Assembly: GCA_902596545.1 (NCBI GenBank)
Contig: CACJUH010000002.1
Span: forward strand, 62,001 to 126,000
From: an uncultured Candidatus Actinomarina sp.
Lineage (GTDB): Bacteria; Actinomycetota; Acidimicrobiia; Actinomarinales; Actinomarinaceae
Direction: 5' to 3'
Length of the DNA: 64,000 nucleotides
Both the position numbers and the translations under genes were made by a program. This document shows, in pieces, positions 40,046 through 50,170 of this stretch. Below the pieces are notes generated by a model, which had not been told where the DNA came from, did no database searches, and saw only the letters and a program-made list of their open reading frames with translations. The number at the start of each line of letters is the position of its first letter. Position 1 is the stretch's first letter.

Positions 40046-41017
40046 ATGAATACTATTGCTGTTGATGCAATGGGTGGAGACTCTGCTCCAATCGATATCG
40101 TTAAAGGAGCTATTAAAGCGAAAGATCAGGGTGTCGATGTTGTTTTATGTGGTGATAAAAATTTAATTAATCCATATTTAGAAAATCATGAAATACCTGT
40201 TTTTGATTTTCCCCAAGTTATTTCTATGGATGAAGATCCATTAAAAGCTATAAGAAATAAAAAGAATGCATCAATAGTTGGATGCATGCAATTACTTAAA
40301 GACAAAAAAGTACAGGCTGTATTTTCTGCAGGTTCTACAGGCGCAACATTAATAAGTGCAATTTCAATTCTTGGAAAACATAAGGGAGTTATTAGGCCTG
40401 TCATAGCTTCTGTGTTGCCTTCGTTAAGTGGTAATACAATTCTTCTTGATTCAGGAGCTAGTTTAGATGTAAAGCCAAAAGTTCTTTTTCAATATGGAAT
40501 AATGGGAGCAAAATTAGCTGAAGTAATAATGGATATCGACAATCCTAAAGTAGGTCTTCTAAATAACGGAGAAGAGGAAACTAAAGGTCGAGATGTAGAA
40601 AAAGCAGCATATAAATTATTAAAGAATAGTAATTTAAACTTTGTTGGAAATATAGAAGGAAGAGATTTTTCAACAAAAAAAGCTGATGTGTTTGTTACTG
40701 ACGGATTTACTGGAAATGTAGTATTAAAAACATTAGAAGGCACTGCAAAGTTACAGCAAAATCTAATTTCTTCAGCACTGTTAGATAATTTATTTAAACC
40801 TTTGTTAATTCCCGTAAAAAAAGCTTTGCAACCTGTTAAAGATCAGCTTAATCCAGATAAATCTGGTGCTTCATACTTACTAGGTGTAAACGGAGTAGTC
40901 ACAATAGGTCATGGTTCTTCTAATTCTGAAGCAGTCAAAAATGCAATTATATATACAGAAACTGCTGTAAAAAAAGATTTAATCAGTAAGTTTTCCTCCG
41001 CATTAAGTGAATTATGA
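40046..41017 (+). CDS. plsX: Phosphate acyltransferase PlsX
   Basis: 'IAVDAMGGDSAPIDIVKGAI', 'FSAGSTGATLISA', 'VFVTDGFTGNVVLKT'. Confidence 0.96.
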   Translation: MNTIAVDAMGGDSAPIDIVKGAIKAKDQGVDVVLCGDKNLINPYLENHEIPVFDFPQVISMDEDPLKAIRNKKNASIVGCMQLLKDKKVQAVFSAGSTGATLISAISILGKHKGVIRPVIASVLPSLSGNTILLDSGASLDVKPKVLFQYGIMGAKLAEVIMDIDNPKVGLLNNGEEETKGRDVEKAAYKLLKNSNLNFVGNIEGRDFSTKKADVFVTDGFTGNVVLKTLEGTAKLQQNLISSALLDNLFKPLLIPVKKALQPVKDQLNPDKSGASYLLGVNGVVTIGHGSSNSEAVKNAIIYTETAVKKDLISKFSSALSEL

Positions 41018-41691
41018 AAAGCATAGAAGATTTCGAGAAAACAATAGGGTATAGCTTTAAAGAAAAAAAACTTTTAAAAATTGCTTTAACTCATAAATCT
41101 TATTTAGACGAAAACCCAGATCTAATATCAAATCAGCGCTATGAGTTCTTTGGAGATACTATTTTGGATTTTGATTTAACTGAATACCTTTTTAAACATT
41201 TTCCAGATTTAGATGAAGGAAGTCTTACAAAGATAAGATCAAGTGCTGTTAATCAGACGAATTTAGTGAAATTAGGTAATGAAATAAATATTGGATCTTT
41301 TATGTTTTTAAGTAAAGCAGAGGATTCTACCGGAGGTAGGAACAAATCATCCATAATTGAAGATGCAGTAGAAGCTTTAATTGCAGCATTATATTTTGAC
41401 GGGGGATTAACCGCAGTAAATGGCTTTGTTTCTAAATACATATATCCGAGCATAAAAGAGCTTTCTGAAAATCCTGGACAGAAAGATTATAAAACAAGAC
41501 TTCAAGAGTATTATGCGAAAGTTGGGAAAAAAGTAAATTATATGGATTCATCTACTGGTCCGGATCATGATAAAAAATTTCAAACACAAGTTTTTTTGGA
41601 TAAAGAAATTATCGGAGTTGGAGAAGGCAAGTCAAAGAAAAGTTCACAACAAGAAGCCGCGAAACAAGCATTAGAAAAAATAAATGCCTGA
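41014..41691 (+). CDS. rnc: Ribonuclease III
   Basis: 'NQRYEFFGDTILDFDLTEYLF', 'EDAVEALIAALYFDGG', C-terminal dsRBD. Confidence 0.96.
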   Translation: MKSIEDFEKTIGYSFKEKKLLKIALTHKSYLDENPDLISNQRYEFFGDTILDFDLTEYLFKHFPDLDEGSLTKIRSSAVNQTNLVKLGNEINIGSFMFLSKAEDSTGGRNKSSIIEDAVEALIAALYFDGGLTAVNGFVSKYIYPSIKELSENPGQKDYKTRLQEYYAKVGKKVNYMDSSTGPDHDKKFQTQVFLDKEIIGVGEGKSKKSSQQEAAKQALEKINA

Positions 41692-42487
41692 ACTGCCTGA
41701 AGTAGAGTCAATTAAACGTTCGTTATCTTCAAATATTGTTGGTCAGAAACTAGAGAATTATAAAATCTATGATCATAGAACAAATAGATATAATACTAAA
41801 AAACCAACGATTAAAGAATCTTTATCAGGAATATCAAGAAAAGGTAAACTTTTAATTTTTGATTTTGAACATTATTCGATCATTTTTCATTTAGGAATGA
41901 GCGGAAGAATCCAAGTAAACGATAAAAAAAATAAACATACAAGAGCCCGTTTTTATTTTGACAAAGATACAGTAAATTTTGATGATATTAGAAGATTTGG
42001 ATTTATTAATATCATAAAAGCGGAATTTAAAATTGATTATTTGAATAAAATTGGTCCAGATGTGTTGGAGATTAGTACAAAACAATCAAGAATAATTATT
42101 GATAAAAGTAAGAAATCAAAATCATTGATAAAAGATTTTATACTTAACCAAAAATACATGAGTGGAGTAGGTAACATTTATGCAAACGAAATATTGTTTG
42201 CCTCAAGAATTCACCCTGAAACAAAAGTAAATGCTTTAAGTAGCAATAATTGGGAAGATTTATTTAATAACACCAAAAAAATTATGCGGTTAGCAATTAA
42301 AAACAATGGAACAACTTTAAGTGATATGACTTATTTTTTGCCTTATGGTGAATTTGGTTCAAATCAGAATTTTTTAAAAATATATAGCAAAACAAATTGT
42401 TTTAATTGTGGACATATAATTGATAAAATATACATTAACCAAAGAGCTACATATTTTTGTAGGAAATGTCAAAAATTAAAAAATTAA
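41684..42487 (+). CDS. mutM: Formamidopyrimidine-DNA glycosylase
   Basis: 'MPELPEVESIKRSL', 'FILNQKYMSGVGNIYANEILF', C-terminal zinc finger. Confidence 0.96.
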   Translation: MPELPEVESIKRSLSSNIVGQKLENYKIYDHRTNRYNTKKPTIKESLSGISRKGKLLIFDFEHYSIIFHLGMSGRIQVNDKKNKHTRARFYFDKDTVNFDDIRRFGFINIIKAEFKIDYLNKIGPDVLEISTKQSRIIIDKSKKSKSLIKDFILNQKYMSGVGNIYANEILFASRIHPETKVNALSSNNWEDLFNNTKKIMRLAIKNNGTTLSDMTYFLPYGEFGSNQNFLKIYSKTNCFNCGHIIDKIYINQRATYFCRKCQKLKN

Positions 42488-43401
42488 AAGTTCAACTAAA
42501 TAGAGACGGTTCTCTTGAATCGACTCACTTTGTTAACGTATATAAAAATGACCAAAATGAATATGATTATTTTTTTCCAAGATCAGCTGTTAAACCTTTT
42601 CAACTTATCCCTCTTCTTTATGAAGCCCAAAATCAAAATATATTATTAACAAGTGAAGAAATAGCTATATTTTCATCTTCTCATTCTGGTCAAGAAATTC
42701 ATACAGAATTAATTAAAACAATTGCAAAAAAATATGATTTAGATCTTGAAAGATTAGTTTGTGGAAAACAAAGACCTTTTCATGAACCTACCGCTGATAA
42801 ATTACTACAAAATAATAAAGAATATACAAAATTACACCATAACTGCTCAGGAAAGCACCTTGCCATGCTTTTATTTTCAAAAATTCTTAACGAGGATAAC
42901 AAAATTTATCATACCTTTAAAAGTAAAACACAATCGATAGTTAAAGAGTTCTTTCAATTTATTTTCACTGATAATGATATTGGTTTTGGCACAGACGGAT
43001 GTGGTCTTCCAGCGATACATTTACGAACTGATAGTTTTTTAAAAGCGGTTAATAAGATAAAAACTACAGAATACTCTAATAATTGGTCTGATATGTTTAA
43101 TTCTTACCATACAAACCCATTACTTATTGGCGGTGAAAATCGAACAGATACAAATATCATTCTCAATTCAAGCAAAACAGTTTTAGCTAAATCTGGTGCA
43201 GAAGGTGTTCTATTTGTTACGAATAACGATGAATCATATTTGTTTAAATGTATTGATGGAAGTAAAAGGGGAGTAGATTTAGCTGCAACTAAATACTTAA
43301 ACAAAATAGGAATGGTTAATGAAAAACCCTTTCAATATTTAAGCAATCTTTATAGTTTAAATACTCAAAACACTAAGGCAGTCACGATAACTGTTTCTTA
43401 A
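42466..43401 (+). CDS. L-asparaginase II family protein (PF06089-like)
   Basis: 'FPRSAVKPFQLIPLL', 'SSSHSGQEIHTELI', 'HHNCSGKHLAML', 'GTDGCGLPAIHL'; 22-nt overlap with mutM. Confidence 0.87.
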   Translation: MSKIKKLKVQLNRDGSLESTHFVNVYKNDQNEYDYFFPRSAVKPFQLIPLLYEAQNQNILLTSEEIAIFSSSHSGQEIHTELIKTIAKKYDLDLERLVCGKQRPFHEPTADKLLQNNKEYTKLHHNCSGKHLAMLLFSKILNEDNKIYHTFKSKTQSIVKEFFQFIFTDNDIGFGTDGCGLPAIHLRTDSFLKAVNKIKTTEYSNNWSDMFNSYHTNPLLIGGENRTDTNIILNSSKTVLAKSGAEGVLFVTNNDESYLFKCIDGSKRGVDLAATKYLNKIGMVNEKPFQYLSNLYSLNTQNTKAVTITVS

Positions 43402-43466
43402 ATTTTTTCAATTTAAAGCAAATTATTCTATTTTTTACTATTATTAAGTTAACAACAGGGTAAATA

Positions 43467-46118
43467 ATGTATTTAAAATCTTTAGATATTAATGGCTTTA
43501 AGTCATTCTATGAAAAAACTTCTGTTGACTTTTCTAATAAAGTCAATGTAATAGTTGGACCGAATGGTTCTGGTAAATCCAATGTCGTTGATGCAATTTC
43601 TTGGGTATTAGGTACTCAAAGTCCAGCAACCTTAAGAACTAATAAGATGGAAGATGTTATATTTGCTGGTACTGAAAAGTTGTCTCAAAAAGGTTTTGCA
43701 GAAGTTTACTTGAATTTTGAAGTGGATGAAAAATTATTCAATGGAAATTCTGAAATATCTATTGGGAGAAAATTGTTTAGGGATGGTACATCAGAATATT
43801 TTATGAACGGATTAAATTGCCGTTTGTTAGATATTCAAGAATTTTTAAATGATGTTGGGATTGGAAAGCAGCAACATATCATTATTTCACAGGGGCAAAT
43901 AGCTGAAATTTTGAATTCTAAACCTGAAGATCACAGAACAACCATTGAAGAGGCAGCCGGAATTCTTCCACTTAGAGTTAAGAAAGAAAAATCATTAAAA
44001 AGAATTGAATCTGGCGAGAAAGAAATTAAGAGAGCAAAAGATGTTCTTCGTGAGATTAAAAAACAACTTAAACCTCTGCAAGATCAAGCAGAAAAAGCAA
44101 AAATACATGAAGAGAGTACAAAGCTCCTAAAGAGTAAAGTTATTGAACTGAATGTCATGATGTTCAGAAAATTTGATGATAAATATAAAAGTTTTGTAAT
44201 TGAAGAAAATTCCTTAGATCAAAACTTAGAAGATATTGATAAAAAATTAAATACATTAAAAGATCAAAAAGGTCAGATAAATAATGAACTTGGTGATGGA
44301 TACTCAATAGGTTCAACATTTAAAGATTACTCTGGAAAATTTTTAAATCTATCTGAGCAACTTAGGTCTTTAGCTCAAGTTGCATATGAGAGAAAAGATA
44401 ATCTAGAACGTGAAGAAATTAAAGCTTCCGAAGAGCTAAATAAAACTATTAATAAAATAAATGAAAATAATAATCAAATATCAATGCTCACCTCTCAGTT
44501 GATGGATAAAAAGCAAAGCCTAACTAATTTAGAAAATCAAAGTGTAGACATTAAGTATCAAATTGAAGAGATTATTAAAAAACTATCTGCTTCTACAGAG
44601 GTAAATGAAGCAGTTTTAGAAAGTGAAATCAAACAAATTAGACAATCAATTGATATTACAAATAAAGATTTACAACTTTTTGAAAAGGAATTTTCAAAGT
44701 GGGAAGAAGATCTACAAATTTCAGAATCTTTGTTAAATGATTTAAACATAAAATTAGAATCGTATCAAATTCCAAAAGATTTAGTTGAAGAATTTCCGGC
44801 TCATACAAAAAAAATAATACGAAGAGAATTAGACATTAATAAAAATAATATTCTAAAAATTAATTTTGATTCTGAAAATTTAAATTCTGAACTTCTTAAG
44901 AAAGAAGAGCTCCTCTCAAATATTTTTCATAAAGAAGAATTTAAATCTGATATAAACAAACAAAAAGATGAATTAGAAAATAAACTTAAACAATTAGAAC
45001 AAGATATAAGTCTTATTAGCAATCAACTTATTACATCTCAAGAAAGAATAAAAAATCTTTCTAATCAGAATACTGAATTAAATATTGTAAAAAAGAATCT
45101 TGAGGGAATTGATAGATTACATCAGAAGTCACAGTTATCTGAAATAATCAATTCTGCAAAAACTTTTATAGAGTTTACAAACTCAACTTCTAATAAATTA
45201 GAAATAGAATCTGAAAAATTTGACCAAAAATATGGAAATTCTAATAAGAAAATTGAAAGAATAGATGAACAAATTGAAAATTTAAATAATGAGCTTTTCA
45301 ATACAAAAGATATGTTAACTAACGTAGCAATCAAAAAATCTGAAATGGAGAGTTCTAAGAGCAATCATTACTCTAATTTAGTAAATATATATGGTTTGAA
45401 TATTGATCAAATTAATCAATATGGAATTATTGCTGCAAATCAAAGTGAATTAGAAAATGAAATTAAACTTCTTGAAAACAAGTTAGAAGAGATAGGTACT
45501 GTCAATTACCTAGCAAAAGAAGACTTTGATTCTTTAAATCTCAGATATGAAGAAATACAGTCTACCATTGATGATTTACAGCTTTCAAAAAAAGAGTTGT
45601 TGTTAAACATTAAAGAAGTAGAAACTGAAATAGAATTCAGAATAGAATCATCATTTAATTCTATATCTGTACATTTTTCTGAAATATTTGAAACATTATT
45701 TCCAGGGGGTAAAGGATCACTTTCCTTCACTGATAAAACAAATATTTTAGAGACTGGCATAGAGATATCAGTACAACCAAGAGGCAAGAAAGTCAAAAAA
45801 CTTTCATTATTATCTGGTGGAGAGAGATCATTGGCTGCAATTGCATTTCTATTTTCAATATTTAAATCTTTTCCGAGTCCATTTTATATTTTAGATGAAG
45901 TTGAAGCAGCTCTTGATGATGCAAATCTTCATAGAATGATTAATTTGCTCGATAAAATAAAAGAAGATGCACAATACATAATTGTTACACATCAACAACA
46001 AACCATGCATGCTGGAGATGTGTTATATGGTGTAACTATGGAGCCAGGTTCTGGATCTAGAGTGTTCACAAAGACAAAAGAAGATTTTGAAAGTTTAATA
46101 GGTACTAATGAAAAATAG
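43467..46118 (+). CDS. smc: SMC family chromosome segregation ATPase (short, no recognisable hinge)
   Basis: 'GFKSFYEKTSVDFSNKVNVIVGPNGSGKSNVVDAISWVLG', 'LSGGERSLAAIAFLFSIFK', 'FYILDEVEAALDDANLHR'; only 883 aa. Confidence 0.93.
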   Translation: MYLKSLDINGFKSFYEKTSVDFSNKVNVIVGPNGSGKSNVVDAISWVLGTQSPATLRTNKMEDVIFAGTEKLSQKGFAEVYLNFEVDEKLFNGNSEISIGRKLFRDGTSEYFMNGLNCRLLDIQEFLNDVGIGKQQHIIISQGQIAEILNSKPEDHRTTIEEAAGILPLRVKKEKSLKRIESGEKEIKRAKDVLREIKKQLKPLQDQAEKAKIHEESTKLLKSKVIELNVMMFRKFDDKYKSFVIEENSLDQNLEDIDKKLNTLKDQKGQINNELGDGYSIGSTFKDYSGKFLNLSEQLRSLAQVAYERKDNLEREEIKASEELNKTINKINENNNQISMLTSQLMDKKQSLTNLENQSVDIKYQIEEIIKKLSASTEVNEAVLESEIKQIRQSIDITNKDLQLFEKEFSKWEEDLQISESLLNDLNIKLESYQIPKDLVEEFPAHTKKIIRRELDINKNNILKINFDSENLNSELLKKEELLSNIFHKEEFKSDINKQKDELENKLKQLEQDISLISNQLITSQERIKNLSNQNTELNIVKKNLEGIDRLHQKSQLSEIINSAKTFIEFTNSTSNKLEIESEKFDQKYGNSNKKIERIDEQIENLNNELFNTKDMLTNVAIKKSEMESSKSNHYSNLVNIYGLNIDQINQYGIIAANQSELENEIKLLENKLEEIGTVNYLAKEDFDSLNLRYEEIQSTIDDLQLSKKELLLNIKEVETEIEFRIESSFNSISVHFSEIFETLFPGGKGSLSFTDKTNILETGIEISVQPRGKKVKKLSLLSGGERSLAAIAFLFSIFKSFPSPFYILDEVEAALDDANLHRMINLLDKIKEDAQYIIVTHQQQTMHAGDVLYGVTMEPGSGSRVFTKTKEDFESLIGTNEK

Positions 46119-46491
46119 CGACTTAGCTGATTTAGCTAGAAATATTGCTGAAAAAGCATATGCACCATATTCAAATTTTAGAGTTGGTGCAGCACTGATT
46201 ACTGATTCTGGAAATATATATACTGGTTGCAATATTGAAAACGCATCATATCCAGCAACAGTTTGTGCGGAAGATGTTGCAGTTGTTAAGGCTATATCAG
46301 AAGGTGAAAAGAGTATTGACACAATTGCGGTTGCATGTATTGATGCTGAATCAGACACTGCAATATTTCCATGTGGAATTTCTCGTCAGAGATTAGCTGA
46401 ATTTGATACAAAGAAAGTGATTGTTGTTGAGAAAGACGGTTACAAAGAATATACCTTTGACGAAATACTTCCTTATAATTTTAAATTTTAA
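46108..46491 (+). CDS. cdd: Cytidine deaminase
   Basis: 'AYAPYSNFRVGAALITDSGNIYTGCNIENASYPATVCAE'; 'PCGISRQ'. Confidence 0.93.
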   Translation: MKNSDLADLARNIAEKAYAPYSNFRVGAALITDSGNIYTGCNIENASYPATVCAEDVAVVKAISEGEKSIDTIAVACIDAESDTAIFPCGISRQRLAEFDTKKVIVVEKDGYKEYTFDEILPYNFKF

Positions 46492-47405
46492 AGATTTTGA
46501 TTAATTTTTGGAATAACACTTAAAGTATCGCCAACAATACCTAAATCAGCTAATTGAAATATTGGTGCCTCTTCATCTTTATTAATTGCAATAATGAATT
46601 TTGAATCTTTCATGCCAACCTGGTGTTGCGTAGCTCCAGATATTCCACAGGCAATATAAACATCTGGTTTCACTGTTTTACCTGTTTGACCTACCTGCTG
46701 AGAATATGGCATCCATCCTGCATCTACAATTGCTCTAGTTCCGCCAATAGCTGCGTTCAATTTTGCTGCTAATTCTTCAACAATAACTAAATTTTCTTTA
46801 TCTACCATTCCTCTTCCAGCTGAAATCACCACTTTTGAATCTTCCAATTGTGGTCCAGTTTTTTCTTCTTTATAAATGTCAAAAATGGCAACGTCAGAAT
46901 TTTCAACTTCAATAGTTTCAAAATTATTATTTAATTCAACATCAGCGGGTTCAAAAGATTTCGGTCTTACTAATAAAAGCGAATGATTAGATGCAATCTT
47001 TGATTTATATAAACTTTCACCGCCATTTATGGAATTGATTGTTGAAACCGCATCTCCATTAATTTCAAAATCGATAACATTTGATACAGGACTTGAATTT
47101 AAGTCTACAGAGATAAAAGAAATCAGATCTCTACAAAGGTATGTGGATGACCCTAAGATCAAGTTAATACCTTCATCATTCACAATTTTTGTAATCAAAT
47201 CTGTAACTTTACTGAATTGTAAAGATTCACTGCTTCTTTTGATATAGGTTTGTTTAAAAGATTCAGAACCAATTGTTGGGTCATCGTCACTTCCTATTGT
47301 TACAACTTGATAATCGAGACTTTCATCTTGTGCTTTTTTAATTATCTCTAATGTTCCACTGCTAAGCGTTCCATTTAAAATTTCACCTAATATTAATGTT
47401 TTCAT
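46488..47405 (-). CDS. etfA: Electron transfer flavoprotein subunit alpha
   Basis: C-terminal FAD domain 'GGTRAIVDAGWMPYSQQVGQTGKTVKPDVYIACGISGATQHQVGM'. Confidence 0.95.
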   Translation of the reverse strand: MKTLILGEILNGTLSSGTLEIIKKAQDESLDYQVVTIGSDDDPTIGSESFKQTYIKRSSESLQFSKVTDLITKIVNDEGINLILGSSTYLCRDLISFISVDLNSSPVSNVIDFEINGDAVSTINSINGGESLYKSKIASNHSLLLVRPKSFEPADVELNNNFETIEVENSDVAIFDIYKEEKTGPQLEDSKVVISAGRGMVDKENLVIVEELAAKLNAAIGGTRAIVDAGWMPYSQQVGQTGKTVKPDVYIACGISGATQHQVGMKDSKFIIAINKDEEAPIFQLADLGIVGDTLSVIPKINQNL

Positions 47406-48151
47406 ATAACCTTAAGTTCCTTAAGTTTGTCTACAATAACTTGGAAAGCTTCTCCTTCATCAATAATTTTTTCACCATTTTTTGAATTTTCAAGTGCTTC
47501 AATGCTGATAAATTCTAAGTTTTGATCTGTTGTGATGTTTAGCGTGCTTAATTCGACTTTTTCTATTGGTTTCGACTTTGCAGCCATAATATCTTTAAAA
47601 TTTGGATATCTAGGTTCTACACCTCCAGCAGTTACTGATATAACACAATTTTGTGGCATTTTTACTTTTTCGGATCCCTCTGATGTTTGCCTAGTAAGTG
47701 ATACATCTTCACCAATTTCTATAGCTTTAACATAAGATATACAATCTAAGTTCAAAAATCTTGAAACTTGTTGTGGTACCGTTCCTGAATAACCATCAGT
47801 AGATTCGGTACCAAAAATAACAATATCTGCGTTGGTTGTTTTTGCGAGTTCACTTAAAACATTAGCTGTCATTAAAGAATTAGCGCCTTTTAAAGAGTCA
47901 TCATCTACATATAAGGCTTTATCTGCACCCATCTGTAATGCTTGTTGTAAGCCTTTCATAGTTCCTGCGGGACCCATAGAAATAATCGTAACTTCAGCAT
48001 CATACTTTTCTTTTAACTGAAGTGCTATTTCAATACCATACCTGTCAGTATCGTCTAAAACTTGTTCTTCAGGCCTGACGATTATCCCATTGTCATATGA
48101 TGTTTCGTTTGCTGGATCCGGAATCTGTTTAGCGCATACAGTGATGTTCAT
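47402..48151 (-). CDS. etfB: Electron transfer flavoprotein subunit beta
   Basis: 'MNITVCAKQIPDPANETSYD', 'ALQMGADKALYVDDDSLKGANSLMTANVLSELAK'. Confidence 0.95.
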   Translation of the reverse strand: MNITVCAKQIPDPANETSYDNGIIVRPEEQVLDDTDRYGIEIALQLKEKYDAEVTIISMGPAGTMKGLQQALQMGADKALYVDDDSLKGANSLMTANVLSELAKTTNADIVIFGTESTDGYSGTVPQQVSRFLNLDCISYVKAIEIGEDVSLTRQTSEGSEKVKMPQNCVISVTAGGVEPRYPNFKDIMAAKSKPIEKVELSTLNITTDQNLEFISIEALENSKNGEKIIDEGEAFQVIVDKLKELKVI

Positions 48152-48171
48152 AGATTTTATATTAATTAGAA

Positions 48172-48999
48172 TTAATTATTACCGATATTTATTTCAGACA
48201 AAAATTCTTTCATAAAGTTTTGAAGTTTTACTTTAGATTTCTCAGCAATTTCAATTACTTCATTATGATCTAATGGATTCTGGCTTATTCCAGCGGCTAA
48301 ATTAGTAACTAATGAAAAAGCTACAGTTTTTATACCTGCATGCTTGGCTACAATTGCTTCAGGAACTGTTGACATTCCAACAAGATCAGCTCCTATATTT
48401 TTAGCAAAATTTACCTCTGCAGGTGTTTCATAAGAAGGACCAGTAAACCAGGCATATACACCAGTTTTAAACTCAAAATGATTTTTCGCTACTTTTTCTG
48501 CTAACGTCAACAATTCAGAATTGTACACTTCAGACATATCTGGAAATCTTGGTCCAAATTCTTCTAAGTTTTTACCAATTAATGGATTATCACCAGTTAA
48601 ATTAATATGGTCAGTAATCGCAACAATATCACCAGGGATATACTCTGAAGAAATCCCTCCAGCGGCATTTGTAAGTATTAGAGTTTTTGCACCTAGCATT
48701 ATAAATGTTCTTATTGGGATAACTAATTCTTGAATAGGGTAACCTTCATAAAAATGAGCACGACCAGACAGAATTGCAGTTATTTTTCCCTCAATATTTA
48801 CAATACTTAATTTCCCAGAATGACCTTCGATAGAAGGCTGTAAAAAATTGGGTATTTCAGAATAATTTAATTGATATAAGGGTTTGTAGTTCTCTTCAAA
48901 ACCACTCATACCAGATCCTAATACAATTACAGATTCTATAGTTTTTCCTTCAATGATTTCTGAGATAAAGGCTTTAGACTCTGTTATTTTTTCGATCAT
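48172..48999 (-). CDS. Purine-nucleoside phosphorylase (trimeric type)
   Basis: 'VLGSGMSGFEE', 'ILTNAAGGISSEYIPGDIVAITDHINLTGDNPLIG', 'GADLVGMSTVPEAIVAKHAG'. Confidence 0.94.
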   Translation of the reverse strand: MIEKITESKAFISEIIEGKTIESVIVLGSGMSGFEENYKPLYQLNYSEIPNFLQPSIEGHSGKLSIVNIEGKITAILSGRAHFYEGYPIQELVIPIRTFIMLGAKTLILTNAAGGISSEYIPGDIVAITDHINLTGDNPLIGKNLEEFGPRFPDMSEVYNSELLTLAEKVAKNHFEFKTGVYAWFTGPSYETPAEVNFAKNIGADLVGMSTVPEAIVAKHAGIKTVAFSLVTNLAAGISQNPLDHNEVIEIAEKSKVKLQNFMKEFLSEINIGNN

Positions 49000-49018
49000 T
49001 TGATATTAGGTTAATAAG

Positions 49019-50170
49019 TTAAATTCGATTTAAAAAGCTTTTACCTGGAAATATATTATTTAACTCAAAAAAATCACAGATTGTTGAAGCTACATTATAG
49101 AAACCTTCAAGATCACCAATATATTCTGCTTTACCATTTTTTTTATAAGCAACCATCGGAACATATTCTCTTGAATGATCTGTTTTACCATCTGTTGGAT
49201 CTGTACCATGATCACCTGTAAAAATTATTAGGTCGTTTTCACTCATGATATCTAAAATTCCTTGAATTTTCCTATCAATAAGTTTTAATCCTTCATAATA
49301 TCCTTGTGGATCTTCTCTGTGGCCATACAGCATATCTAAATCAACTAAATTAACAAAAATAAAATCATGGTTACCATTTTTGGCTTCATTATGTAGGTAT
49401 TCAAGTCCATTTGAGTCACCCTCAGTATGTACAGCAGTTGTCAAAAACATTTCTCCAAATAAATCGCTAATCTTACCTATTCCATATGTAGATAGATTAT
49501 TTTTATATAAATAACTTAAAATTGTTTCGCCTGGAGGATTCATGCCAAAATCTTTTCTATCATAAGTTCTAACAAAATTGTCATATTCTCCAATAAATGG
49601 TCTCGCTATTACTCGTCCAATATTGTATTCATCACAATATTTTCTTGAAATCTCGCATATTTTGTAAAGTTCCTCAACAGAACAAACATTTTCGTGAGCG
49701 GCAATTTGAAAAACTGAATCTCCAGAAGTATATAAAATTAATTTTCCCGATGATAGATGCTCTCTTCCCAATTCTTTTAATATTTCAGTACCTGATGCAT
49801 GTTTGTTGCCTATGAATTCAATATTTGCTTCTTTTTGAATTGAGTGAATTAACTCCTGAGGGAATCCTTGAGGATAAGTTGAAAAATCTTGTTCAGTTAT
49901 TAAACCTGCGAGCTCCCAATGTCCAGTAGTAGAATCATTTCCAATTGACTTTTCTGAAAGTCTGCCAACAGTAGCAATATGGTTAGTATCCATATTTTTT
50001 ACTTCAGTAATTTTTCCAAAACCTAACTTTTCCATAGTTGGTAAATTGACACCACCTACAGCATTCGCAACATTTGAAAGAGTATTTGTTCCTAAATCAC
50101 CATATTTATCCGCATCAGGTGCTTCACCAACACCTAAAGAATCAATAACGACAAGAAAACATCTTTTCAT
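49019..50170 (-). CDS. deoB: Phosphopentomutase
   Basis: 'VVIDSLGVGEAPDADKYGDLGTNTLSN', 'NDSTTGHWELAG', 'FTGDHGTDPT'. Confidence 0.95.
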   Translation of the reverse strand: MKRCFLVVIDSLGVGEAPDADKYGDLGTNTLSNVANAVGGVNLPTMEKLGFGKITEVKNMDTNHIATVGRLSEKSIGNDSTTGHWELAGLITEQDFSTYPQGFPQELIHSIQKEANIEFIGNKHASGTEILKELGREHLSSGKLILYTSGDSVFQIAAHENVCSVEELYKICEISRKYCDEYNIGRVIARPFIGEYDNFVRTYDRKDFGMNPPGETILSYLYKNNLSTYGIGKISDLFGEMFLTTAVHTEGDSNGLEYLHNEAKNGNHDFIFVNLVDLDMLYGHREDPQGYYEGLKLIDRKIQGILDIMSENDLIIFTGDHGTDPTDGKTDHSREYVPMVAYKKNGKAEYIGDLEGFYNVASTICDFFELNNIFPGKSFLNRI

